A stretch of 42,168 bases of DNA from Syntrophales bacterium (GTDB taxonomy: Bacteria > Desulfobacterota > Syntrophia > Syntrophales > Fen-1087): contig JAUSOK010000184.1 of the NCBI GenBank assembly GCA_030656035.1, forward strand, positions 1 through 42,168, in the 5' to 3' direction. The notes beneath the pieces were generated by a model, which saw only the letters and a list, made by a program, of their open reading frames with translations, did not search any database and was not told where the DNA came from. The stretch's first letter is position 1; each line of letters begins with the position of its first letter. Shown one piece after another: positions 8,502 through 15,715 of the stretch. A program made the position numbers and the translations under genes.

Positions 8502-8544
8502 CCCCCCCGGAGTTCATGCCACGATTCGCAATTTGCGGAGCGCG

Positions 8545-9780
8545 TCAAAGAATCAGACGAATTCTGTCTTTGTCCATGCGGATGCCGTAGCGCGTGTCGG
8601 GTTTGCGGCCCCTGCCTTCGATGGTCAAGGCGCCGGCGGTATAAAGGCCGAAGGCGTTGGCCAGATCCCTGCGGATCTTGCCCTTGTAGGCGTTGAAGTT
8701 CTCCGCCGTCAGACCGATGATGCCGGAATCGCTCAGGTCGCACACATCGCGGCTGCGTCCGATGTGCCTGTAATGATTTGTGATTTCATCCTGGCGGGCG
8801 CTGATCCCGGCGAAATCGAGATAGCAGTCCGTGCAGTTGCGGCATCGTTGTAGCCGGGGGCTGGTTGTCGCTGCGATTTTATCGCTTTTCGCGGGAGGAG
8901 GGGATGCTTGCGCTACCGGCGTTTCCTTCATGTGAGCAAATGGATGATTTTTGGGGGAAATGGCGTCCTTGGGACAGTTCTTTTTCTGCATCACAAAGAA
9001 GGCATACAGGGCCAGGCGGGCGGGCATCATCGCGAACGCCTGATTCTTGTAGATCAGTTTTCCGGCGGTCAGGTCCACGGTCAATCCATACTGATCGTCC
9101 CGGATCAGCGTAAAAAGCAGGGATTCCGGATCCGCGGGCGCCTGCAGCAAGCCCGGCGCGAGCTGATCGCGAATCGTGATGAAGGGGACGTGCAGCAGCG
9201 TGATCTGGGAATGATCGGATTTCCGAATGATACGCCGGCCCTGCCGGTCCCTGAGTTCCACGGGGCCGGGAATCAGCGGCGGGTAAAAGAAGTTCTCACT
9301 GTTTTCAAACTCCGGCGAGACCAGGACGTGATAGACGCGATCCTGGGGGCGCGCGTAGAACTGTGCCGCCGTCATGAGGCAGGCGCTCATCGTCTTGCGG
9401 CCGCCGGCGATGGAAAAAAAGACCGATGTCTGGTCGTCGCCGGTAAAGCGAAAGGTCAGTTCCAGGCATTTGCGCAGAAACCGCTCGTTATCGTCTTCGT
9501 TTTCGATGTCGTCGATTTCAATGCCTTCCTCGTTTGAGACGGTGTGGATATTCTGATGGCCGAAATCGATTGCGCCGGGCGTAATGCCGTATTCTTCGAA
9601 ATAGCGGAAGTACTTCCCCGCTTTGGGAGAAAGGAGATGGGTTTCAATGGCTTCGCGTCCGCGGCGCGTCGTAATGACATGGATGACGTCCACGCCGCGC
9701 TGCTGCTGATGCAGGGCGTAAAGGGTCTCCGTAATCACCTGCGGGCTGAGGCCCACAACGGCCAGAAGGATGGTTTTCAT
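8545..9780 (-). CDS. NE0113-family CARF / ring-nuclease-like CRISPR protein
   Basis: The 411-residue product begins MKTILLAVVGLSPQVITETL, the first strand and ligand loop of the Cas_NE0113 (TIGR02584) CARF family, and has SIAGGRKTMSACLM at about residues 123-136, the second ligand motif with a conserved Lys. Proteins of this group bind cyclic oligoadenylate, and some CARF proteins degrade it as ring nucleases. Residues 290-350 form a proline/alanine-rich linker and a CRNCTDC cysteine cluster, followed by a C-terminal part (YGIRMDKDRI) seen in full-length members. It lies 27 bases after cas6 and before cmr1. Whether it is a sensor-regulator or an off-switch is not decided by sequence. It is the only CARF gene in the window that looks intact. 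Confidence 0.85.
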   Translation of the reverse strand: MKTILLAVVGLSPQVITETLYALHQQQRGVDVIHVITTRRGREAIETHLLSPKAGKYFRYFEEYGITPGAIDFGHQNIHTVSNEEGIEIDDIENEDDNERFLRKCLELTFRFTGDDQTSVFFSIAGGRKTMSACLMTAAQFYARPQDRVYHVLVSPEFENSENFFYPPLIPGPVELRDRQGRRIIRKSDHSQITLLHVPFITIRDQLAPGLLQAPADPESLLFTLIRDDQYGLTVDLTAGKLIYKNQAFAMMPARLALYAFFVMQKKNCPKDAISPKNHPFAHMKETPVAQASPPPAKSDKIAATTSPRLQRCRNCTDCYLDFAGISARQDEITNHYRHIGRSRDVCDLSDSGIIGLTAENFNAYKGKIRRDLANAFGLYTAGALTIEGRGRKPDTRYGIRMDKDRIRLIL

Positions 9781-9807
9781 GGTCGCCTTTTAGTGAAGCC
9801 CCTCCCG

Positions 9808-10857
9808 TCAAGGGCGGGGAAGATGCATGCTGAATTTCCCCAGACCGAAAGTGGTCTGTTTGCCAAGGTGGACCTTTTCACAAAACCGCAGCAGGGGGAT
9901 AAATTCGCCCAGATCGCCTGCATACTGGATTTTGCCGATCATTCCGCCCATGAGCATCGCCTGATCCTGGCGGTTGGAGTAGCGCTGCCAGTCAAACCAG
10001 CGTAGCGAGGAGGAAACGATTTCGATGTAACGGGCGCGGGCGACAAGGCCCCGGTAGTCCAGAGCGGGTTCGCCTGCGCCGTAGGTGTCCAGAAGGGTGG
10101 AAATACGACGGAGTGCGGCCCGGATGATGATATGAAAGGGCAGAGATGCTTCGAGATGATTTTCATATTTGAGGCGCAGTGGCGTCAGGAGGTTGATTTC
10201 CAGCGCGTTGACGGCGCCTGGCTTGTCATCGGGACAGCCTTGCGGCAAGAGGTTTTCGGTAAAAGCCCCCTCTATGATTCTGCCGCTCTCCGCCGAAAAC
10301 ACAGCAATATTGCCTGCCCTGACCTCTCTGAGCGAAAAAGTCGCCCTTTTGCCGTCGATCCGCTTGCCGATGCCCAACTGCCCGACCTGATCGAAGGCAT
10401 AGACAAAATAGGGCAGGTAATCATTGGCATGGCCGAAGAGCAGCAGCGTGAAATCGAAAGACTCACCCTGCCGATAGCGGGTTTGCGGTGTTGCGTCGGG
10501 TTCGATGACATAGGGATGAGGCGGGGCAGCGACGCGCTGCCTAACGGTGCCGGGAGCGGACGATCGCCGCATCGTTTCATTTTGAAACGCAGCGGCATTT
10601 ACGGAAGAAACTTCGGATGATGGGTTGAAGGCAGCCGGGGAGCGATCGAATGCGTTGATCGGCTGAGGGGTTTCAAAGACAAGTGCGTAAACGCATCGAC
10701 TGCGCAGCAGGCAATCACTGCAATCTTCGCGTCTCAGGGCGCAAACAACTTTTTTCAGGGCATGCCCGAAGACGCCCCGGAAGGTGGAACCCTTGTATTC
10801 GGGGAGAACGGCGTCGTCTTTGAACGTGCAGAAAAAAATGTATCTGCCGTAGAGCAT
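9808..10857 (-). CDS. cas6: Cas6 crRNA-processing endoribonuclease
   Basis: The 349-residue protein belongs to the PF10040-type Cas6 group that cuts CRISPR transcripts within the repeat. Evidence is the N-terminal KGSTFRGVFGHALKK, a four-cysteine cluster C39-x6-C46-x2-C49-x5-C55, a central LPYFVYAFDQVGQLGIG segment, and the C-terminal glycine-rich GGMIGKIQYAGDL and KQTTFGLGKFSM. Residues about 69-112, between FETPQP and PPHPYVIEP, form a Ser/Ala-rich insertion not usual in the family. It is the first gene of the CRISPR run in transcription order. No CRISPR array is found upstream, so its substrate must be encoded outside the window. Confidence 0.9.
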   Translation of the reverse strand: MLYGRYIFFCTFKDDAVLPEYKGSTFRGVFGHALKKVVCALRREDCSDCLLRSRCVYALVFETPQPINAFDRSPAAFNPSSEVSSVNAAAFQNETMRRSSAPGTVRQRVAAPPHPYVIEPDATPQTRYRQGESFDFTLLLFGHANDYLPYFVYAFDQVGQLGIGKRIDGKRATFSLREVRAGNIAVFSAESGRIIEGAFTENLLPQGCPDDKPGAVNALEINLLTPLRLKYENHLEASLPFHIIIRAALRRISTLLDTYGAGEPALDYRGLVARARYIEIVSSSLRWFDWQRYSNRQDQAMLMGGMIGKIQYAGDLGEFIPLLRFCEKVHLGKQTTFGLGKFSMHLPRP

Positions 10858-11085
10858 CGACCTTGCCTCGCAGGGTTGTCGGGGACAGCCGGAAATGGCG
10901 TCGGATCAGGCCTGTTGCCGGGATTGTTCTCTCGTTACTTTTCTATCACAAATAAAAAGCAAAAGCTATGCATATGATGCGTCCTTGTTGTTGCATTTTT
11001 TGAAATCGTCGCCATTGACAGAATGATCCGTGGATGATAGAAATTTTATAATCAGTTCGTTTGTTCCCCTAAGGATGGTGCGCCG
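10858..11085. other. Divergent intergenic region between cas6 and broken sensor gene
   Basis: This region of about 230 bases must hold the promoters of both the CRISPR transcript (minus) and the sensor pseudogene (plus). A TTGACA at 11015 and a TATAAT at 11047 are both present but 26 bases apart, too far to form one normal promoter. No CRISPR repeats or long hairpins are visible. An AAGGAT sequence precedes the ATG at 11086. Confidence 0.4.
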
Positions 11086-12559
11086 ATGCTGTTCCAGTCC
11101 AGATTTTCAAAAGAACACCACCGCGGTCTTATTTACCGCTTCAACGTCATCGGCGTCCTGACGATTTTCCTCCCTGTTTTTATCGTCTCCTATATTATCT
11201 ATGACGCCAATATCTCTCTCGATTATTCACATCTTGAGAGCTTTGCATAACTGCCAATATTGTCATTTCGACCGGAGGGAGAAATCTGTAACAACTTGAA
11301 TGTGTGGAGATTTCTCGTCGCTACCGCTCCTCGAAATGACAAAATTCAAAGCTCTCATCTTGTCATTTTGGCCATGACGCTGCTTTTGATGCTGGCCGGA
11401 TTAACGATCCTTCGCTATGTTTTTGACAGCGTCCTGGCGGTGGTGGACATGCTGCGAAAGAGCAGCGCCGGCGACGCAGTTCCGCTTGTGATCAAGCAAG
11501 ACGTCTCGGAAATGAAAGAGATTTCTGCCTCTTTTTCACGTCTTATGGACCGTTTGGAAAAGACGACGGAGGCTTTGGATCGACGGGTCTATGAACTCAA
11601 TGCCATCAAGGAAATGACGGATATTGCCAGAAAAACATTGCATGTGGAGGAACTTCTGAAGGCCGTCCTGGAAAAGGCCATGGCGGTTGTGCAGGCGAAA
11701 GTCGGATCGGTCTATTACCGTCGACGCCGATTCAAAACGGCTGCGACTGGTTGCTTCGATTCCCGAAGGGGCGCTGCCGAACGGATCATACGTCAATATC
11801 GATGAGTCTGCTTTAAGGCATGTCATCGAGGACCGGAAAACCATGATTGTTCAGGACATTGAAACGGACCCGAGGACGCAAAAGCCAAACGATCCCAAAT
11901 ACGGATCCCCCTCATTTCTGAGCATGCCCGTCTTCACCGATCACAGCATGATCGCCGTGTTGAACCTGGCTGACAAGGGCTCCCGTGCACTTTTTGAAGA
12001 ACATGATGAACGGGTCCTGTCCATCATGCTGGGAGAAGTGGGTTTTGCTCTGGAAAACGCCATTCTCCACTCAAAGATCCGGGAACAGCTTGATGAAATC
12101 ATGATAAAAAACAGAGCGCTTGAGCAGGAAATCACAGAGCGCAAGCGGATCGAGGAAAATCTGCAGAAGGTCAATATCGAGATCAAGGATGCCAATGATA
12201 AATTGACCTCGGCCTATGAGTGGATGCGCGAGAGCCGGGACCGTTTGCTCAAGCACCAGGGCAAGGAAGAAATCGGTTTTATCGTGGATCGGGAGGGGAA
12301 AATCGATGGGATCACGGAACGGGCATTGGAATGCACAGGTAAATCCCGCGTTGAATTGATCGGTCATAATATTATGGATTTCATTGACGAGACCTGCCAC
12401 GAGGAATTCAAGAACGAGCTCCGGCAGGCCTGGATGGGAATCACCCGGAATTTTCAGGTCGTCATGATGCAACCCTATGAATCCGAGAAGATATTTGAAG
12501 CGACGCTGACGCGCCTGACTTCCGAATCCCGGCGGTCGCTGCTGGTGGTTCTGCGGTGA
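11086..12559 (+). pseudogene. HAMP-GAF-PAS membrane sensor, broken by miniature element and frameshift
   Basis: The original gene starts with ATG at 11086 (MLFQSRFSKEHHRG) and has a first membrane segment (VIGVLTIFLPVFIVSYIIY). It is interrupted after DYSHL by a 121-bp element that brings a TAA at 11248. Removing the element and one 5-bp duplication restores DYSHLVILAMTLLLMLAG, a second membrane segment, in the same frame. HAMP-like and GAF regions follow up to about 11715, where the frame shifts by one; the continuation carries the rest of the GAF domain, a coiled coil with a TERKRIEE motif and a PAS domain (about residues 195-290 of that part). The gene stops right after the PAS domain, without a kinase or output domain. 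It was probably a membrane sensor or histidine kinase now decayed. Confidence 0.85.
11236..11356. mobile_element. 121-bp palindromic miniature element with 5-bp target duplication
   Basis: The element has perfect 10-bp ends GAGAGCTTTG (11236-11245) and CAAAGCTCTC (11347-11356). Inside lie further inverted arms: TTGTCATTTCGA (11260-11271) against TCGAAATGACAA (11331-11342), and GAGAAATCT (11279-11287) against AGATTTCTC (11308-11316). It is flanked by ATCTT on both sides (11231-11235 and 11357-11361); a sixth base, C, also matches. It has no coding capacity. The GTCATTTCGA...GAGAAATCT core resembles a non-autonomous repeat common in many bacterial genomes. Confidence 0.88.
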
Positions 12560-12648
12560 AATGAGAAAACAGCCCGCACTTTCCTGTATAAAAAACATTC
12601 TTTACTGTCCAGCGCGTTTGTTGTATGGGACGGCACCAGTGATCTTTT

Positions 12649-12745
12649 ACGGCTTTGTAAAAAGTCCGGATGCCTGGGGACATGACAGAGTCGTATCCCC
12701 ATCCTGCATTCTTCGTCACTGCGGCGTACGTAAAAATCTTTGACG
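12649..12745 (+). repeat. Repeat family 2, copy a (degenerate)
   Basis: The copy begins with ACGGCTTTGTAAAAAGTCC followed by GGATGC, matching the left arm of the complete copy at 17578-17703. A decayed right arm with GGCGTACGTAAAAATCTTTGACG follows. It lies 90 bases after the broken sensor gene. Confidence 0.6.
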
Positions 12746-12786
12746 GGAGCGAAGACTACAAAAATTTGTTCAGGGGGTAACGGAAC

Positions 12787-13008
12787 ATGTCGGATAAGTT
12801 TGATGATTTCATCAACAGACTGGAGATGCCGCTATCGGAGCCTGTGATCGTGACAATGGCTGATAAAGCCGTGGAGGCTCAGGTTGCCTGCGTCAGATGC
12901 GCCGGCATCCTGATTCAGCACACAAAACGATCAGCATGGAATGAGCGGCTGATTACTGCGCCCTGGTTTAGCCAGGGACGAGTTTCTCACGAATCGGGAT
13001 TAGGGTAA
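12787..13008 (+). CDS. 73-residue hypothetical protein, possibly a gene fragment
   Basis: The frame begins MSDKFDDFINRLEMPLSEP and ends HESGLG. A GGGGGTAACGGAAC sequence before the ATG gives a plausible ribosome site. The first 50 residues look like an ordinary soluble protein with two close cysteines (VACVRCAG), while the last 20 (FSQGRVSHESGLG) look random, as if a longer gene had been cut. I do not recognise a family. It lies between two copies of the palindromic repeat, in a region with other broken genes. Confidence 0.4.
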   Translation: MSDKFDDFINRLEMPLSEPVIVTMADKAVEAQVACVRCAGILIQHTKRSAWNERLITAPWFSQGRVSHESGLG

Positions 13009-13120
13009 TTATTCCCGGACTTATCTAAGACCATCACCCCGGCTGAAACAAAGGGGAACCCACTAAATTCATACGCTTGTACAAGTCTCCAACCCCGTGG
13101 CCCGGGATGCCTGTCCATGA

Positions 13121-13206
13121 CATTCGCCGGTTTGCAGATGCGCCGGCGAAAGCCGACGAAGGATATGGCGCAACGCTGCATCCGGACTTTTTACGAAGTC
13201 GTCCCT
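13121..13206 (+). repeat. Repeat family 2, copy b (right half) with hairpin
   Basis: The segment GACGAAGGATATGGCGCAAC and then GCATCCGGACTTTTTACGAAG matches the right half of the full repeat at 17578-17703. Just before it is an inverted pair TTCGCCGG/CCGGCGAA with a 12-base loop (from about 13125). The copy ends 6 bases before the amidohydrolase start codon region, so the 5' leader of that gene is formed by the repeat. Confidence 0.65.
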
Positions 13207-13212
13207 AAGATC

Positions 13213-13980
13213 ATGAAAATTATCGACTCCCACATGCATTGCGGCAATCAGAATGTTCGCCTTCCATTTGAGACTGTTCAGGGCTATCTCCGCGAGGACG
13301 GCATCGACGGCGCCTGTCTTTTTGCGCCGGTCGAAGACATCTACGACCGCTATGACTATCATTTTCAGGACAGCCTGGCCTGGATAAACTGCCGGCAGAA
13401 GGCCAATGAGTATCTTTTAAATCTTCAACAATCGCGGACAGACGTCTTTGCCTACTATTTTGTCTGGAACGATTTCAAAAAAAAGGAGCTCAAGAAGGGA
13501 TACAAGGGCGTGAAATGGCACCGGCACGAAGATGAGCCCGTCTATCATTATGACGACCCCCTGTGCGAGGCCTTCCTGCAGGAGGTTTATGACCTGCAAC
13601 TACCCGTTCTTTTAGAGGAATCCTTCGAAAATACGTGCTATCTGATAAAGCGGATAAATGGGCGGACGCCGGTTATTATTCCTCACCTGGGGATGTTGAA
13701 CGGCGGCTTTGAGGCGCTGTTTCGTTCCGGCGTCTGGGACGATGAAACCATCTATGCCGATACGGCGCTGGCGTCGAGTTGGGAAATATCCCGATTTTTG
13801 GAAAAGTACGGCAGCGGGCGGCTGCTCTTCGGCAGCGACTTCCCCTTCGGGTCGCCTGGCCAGGAGCTGCAAAAACTCACCCGCCTTACGATCGGCTCGG
13901 AAGATCTGGAAAGCGTGGTTTGCCGGAATTTCTTGAGATTGATAAAAGCCATCCCCCGACAGGACCATCCGGCCTGTTGA
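13213..13980 (+). CDS. Amidohydrolase family 2 metal-dependent hydrolase
   Basis: The 255-residue protein starts MKIIDSHMHCGN, the metal-binding D-x-H-x-H first strand of the TIM-barrel amidohydrolases. Later motifs are GVKWHRHEDE, IPHLGMLNGG and LLFGSDFPFG, the last holding the conserved Asp of strand 8. This points to PF04909, which includes decarboxylases and lactone or amide hydrolases; the substrate cannot be told. The ATG at 13213 is chosen because it opens directly on the first conserved strand. The longer open frame upstream is made of repeat DNA. There is no good ribosome site, because a palindromic repeat fills the leader, so expression may be weak or altered. Confidence 0.82.
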   Translation: MKIIDSHMHCGNQNVRLPFETVQGYLREDGIDGACLFAPVEDIYDRYDYHFQDSLAWINCRQKANEYLLNLQQSRTDVFAYYFVWNDFKKKELKKGYKGVKWHRHEDEPVYHYDDPLCEAFLQEVYDLQLPVLLEESFENTCYLIKRINGRTPVIIPHLGMLNGGFEALFRSGVWDDETIYADTALASSWEISRFLEKYGSGRLLFGSDFPFGSPGQELQKLTRLTIGSEDLESVVCRNFLRLIKAIPRQDHPAC

Positions 13981-14002
13981 GGAATATTCGCCCCATCGAT
14001 GA

Positions 14003-14224
14003 TTATTTAGACTGATCTGCCGATATCGGGATGCCCCACCATTTCTGTTCCCGGCTTTTTCGAGCATCCTCAATGCTTACTTTCTTATATCCGCACCAGC
14101 TGAAGCCCAGATGACTCCAAGTTTGATACATCGATGAGTGGTTCCAGAATTCGGACTGCCGGGCTGCCGCCCCGCAACCGGCAATAAAGAAGCACGCCAT
14201 GACGATGAGCAGTAATTTTTTCAT
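14003..14224 (-). CDS. Small predicted lipoprotein
   Basis: The 73-residue product has a signal peptide of lipoprotein type: MKKLLLIVMACFFIAGC, with lipobox FIAGC, so the mature protein would begin at Cys17 and carry a lipid anchor. The mature part has several Trp and Tyr (WSHLGFSWCGY) and ends in a basic stretch, then IPISADQSK. The ATG at 14224 is chosen because a GAGGGGACAGAC site precedes it and the signal peptide begins there. I do not know its function. It reads in the same direction as the adjacent tRNA-Leu but is probably a separate unit. Confidence 0.75.
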   Translation of the reverse strand: MKKLLLIVMACFFIAGCGAAARQSEFWNHSSMYQTWSHLGFSWCGYKKVSIEDARKSREQKWWGIPISADQSK

Positions 14225-14336
14225 GTCTGTCCCCTCGCTTTCTTTTGTGCAGTCAAAAACCCTCCAGTGACCGCAGTTGGATGAAACGCCCGGAAAGATG
14301 GATAACACCTTGAAAACAACTCCTGAGCGAAAAAAA

Positions 14337-14423
14337 TGGTGCCGAAGCCGGGACTTGAACCCGGACGAGCGTAACTCACTACCCCCTCAAGATAGCGTGT
14401 CTACCATGTTCCACCACTTCGGC
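14337..14423 (-). tRNA. tRNA-Leu (anticodon GAG)
   Basis: On the minus strand the gene starts GCCGAAGTGGTGGAA and ends CTTCGGCACCA, closing a 7-base-pair acceptor stem with an encoded CCA. The anticodon loop TTGAGGG sits on a CTATC/GGTAG stem, giving anticodon GAG. A long variable arm (TGAGTTACGCTCG) marks it as a class II tRNA, consistent with leucine. The 87-base length is normal. A run of seven T follows the CCA. Confidence 0.96.
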
Positions 14424-14538
14424 ATTTTTCGTGACAGGGGCGAACGGATCAGGCTGCCGATTGCCGCCCTGTCGATTTTACTAACACCCGGCGGGCGGGT
14501 TTGTCAACATGAAAACCATGACCGGTCCAATTCCAACG

Positions 14539-14919
14539 TTATTTGGTCTTTTGGGGAGAGGTCGGTTCAGGTTTGCCGGTCGCGCCCGTTGGCGCGGGTC
14601 CAGGAGATGGCGCCGCCTGCTGCTGCGGTTGGACCGGTGCCGCCTGTTTCTCAACTCCGGCCTTGGCGGCGCCGCCCATCAACGATTTTCCCTTATGGAC
14701 CGCCGAGTAAGATAAGGTCAGTGAGGTAAGCATAAAGAGAATAGCTACGACGGTCGTCATTTTTCCGAGGAAACTGGCCGGACCGCTGCTGCCGAAGACG
14801 GTCTGGCTGGAACCCCCGAATGCCGCCCCCATATTGGCGCCTTTCCCCGCCTGCAGCAGGATGACGAGGATCAGAATAATACAAACAATGACATGTAATG
14901 CGGTAACGAAAATCTGCAC
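14539..14919 (-). CDS. secG: SecG, preprotein translocase subunit
   Basis: The 126-residue protein has the SecG layout: a first membrane helix (VIVCIILILVILLQAGKG), the conserved GGSSQTVFGS loop, and a second helix (TVVAILFMLTSLTLSY). SecG joins SecYE in the inner membrane and aids SecA-driven export. A tail of about 40 residues rich in Ala, Pro and Gln follows the second helix; such low-complexity tails are frequent in deltaproteobacterial SecG. The start is GTG at 14919, preceded by AGAGAGG. It follows tpiA by 21 bases and is likely co-transcribed with gap-tpiA, an order seen in many bacteria. Confidence 0.95.
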   Translation of the reverse strand: MQIFVTALHVIVCIILILVILLQAGKGANMGAAFGGSSQTVFGSSGPASFLGKMTTVVAILFMLTSLTLSYSAVHKGKSLMGGAAKAGVEKQAAPVQPQQQAAPSPGPAPTGATGKPEPTSPQKTK

Positions 14920-14940
14920 GTTAAGGAACCTCTCTTTTAT

Positions 14941-15690
14941 TCAAAATGAGATAATTTTACCAAAGGTATCGACGTTCAGGCCGGCCCCGCCCACCAGAGC
15001 GCCGTTGATGTCCGGCTGGGCCATGAGCTTGCCGATATTATCCGGGTTGACGCTCCCCCCGTAGAGAACGGGAAGCCGGCGGGCCGGCTCTTCCCCATAG
15101 CGCTCTTCCATCAGTTTACGAATAAAGCCATGCACTTCCCCGGCCTGTTCAGGCGTTGCTGTCTTTCCGGCGCCGATCGCCCAGACCGGCTCATAGGCGA
15201 TGATAATGTGTTTTATATCAGATGTCTCGATTTGATTCAATCCTTCTTTGATCTGTTTTGCAATGACGTCAAAAGTCCGGCCAGACTCCCGTTCCTCAAT
15301 GGTTTCCCCTATACAGACAATGGGTTGCATGCCGGATTGAAGCGCCATGCTGATTTTGGCACGGATGACATCATTGCTTTCACCAAAAATGGTCCGGCGT
15401 TCCGAATGACCGATAATCACATGCGTACAGCCCGCATCTGCGAGCATCCGTGCGGATACCTCGCCCGTGTAGGCGCCGTCTTTATTTTCACTCAGATTCT
15501 GCGCCGCCAGCCCTATTGACGAACCTTTCAGGGCCGCTCCGACAGCATAGAGCGCCGTAAAAGGGGGCGCAATCACCACCTGCCTGTCGTTCATGCCGAT
15601 AACGAGTTGCATCAGGCGGCTCACGAAATCAAGCGATTCGCTCACCGTCTTGTTCATTTTCCAGTTTGCGGCAATAATCGGTCTGATCAT
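14941..15690 (-). CDS. tpiA: Triosephosphate isomerase
   Basis: The 249-residue enzyme interconverts dihydroxyacetone phosphate and glyceraldehyde 3-phosphate in glycolysis and gluconeogenesis. The active-site residues are in place: Lys11 in AANWKMN, the electrophilic His95 in GHSERR and the catalytic base Glu167 in AYEPVWAIG. The phosphate-binding loop is seen as LYGGSVNP near the C-terminus, and the length is typical. It lies 25 bases after gap and 21 before secG on the same strand. Confidence 0.97.
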   Translation of the reverse strand: MIRPIIAANWKMNKTVSESLDFVSRLMQLVIGMNDRQVVIAPPFTALYAVGAALKGSSIGLAAQNLSENKDGAYTGEVSARMLADAGCTHVIIGHSERRTIFGESNDVIRAKISMALQSGMQPIVCIGETIEERESGRTFDVIAKQIKEGLNQIETSDIKHIIIAYEPVWAIGAGKTATPEQAGEVHGFIRKLMEERYGEEPARRLPVLYGGSVNPDNIGKLMAQPDINGALVGGAGLNVDTFGKIISF

Positions 15691-15715
15691 ATCTGCTTCT
15701 GAGAATTCCCGGTTA

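Noticed and set aside
8248-8517. 89-codon minus-strand frame across the cmr1 start
   Set aside because: It overlaps cmr1 out of frame and covers the toxin relic in another frame; no conserved motif.
11015-11052. TTGACA and TATAAT upstream of the sensor pseudogene
   Set aside because: The spacing is 26 bases, too long for a single sigma-70 promoter.
10858-11085. Possible CRISPR array next to cas6
   Set aside because: No repeated unit of 25-40 bases with regular spacers is present here or anywhere else in the window.
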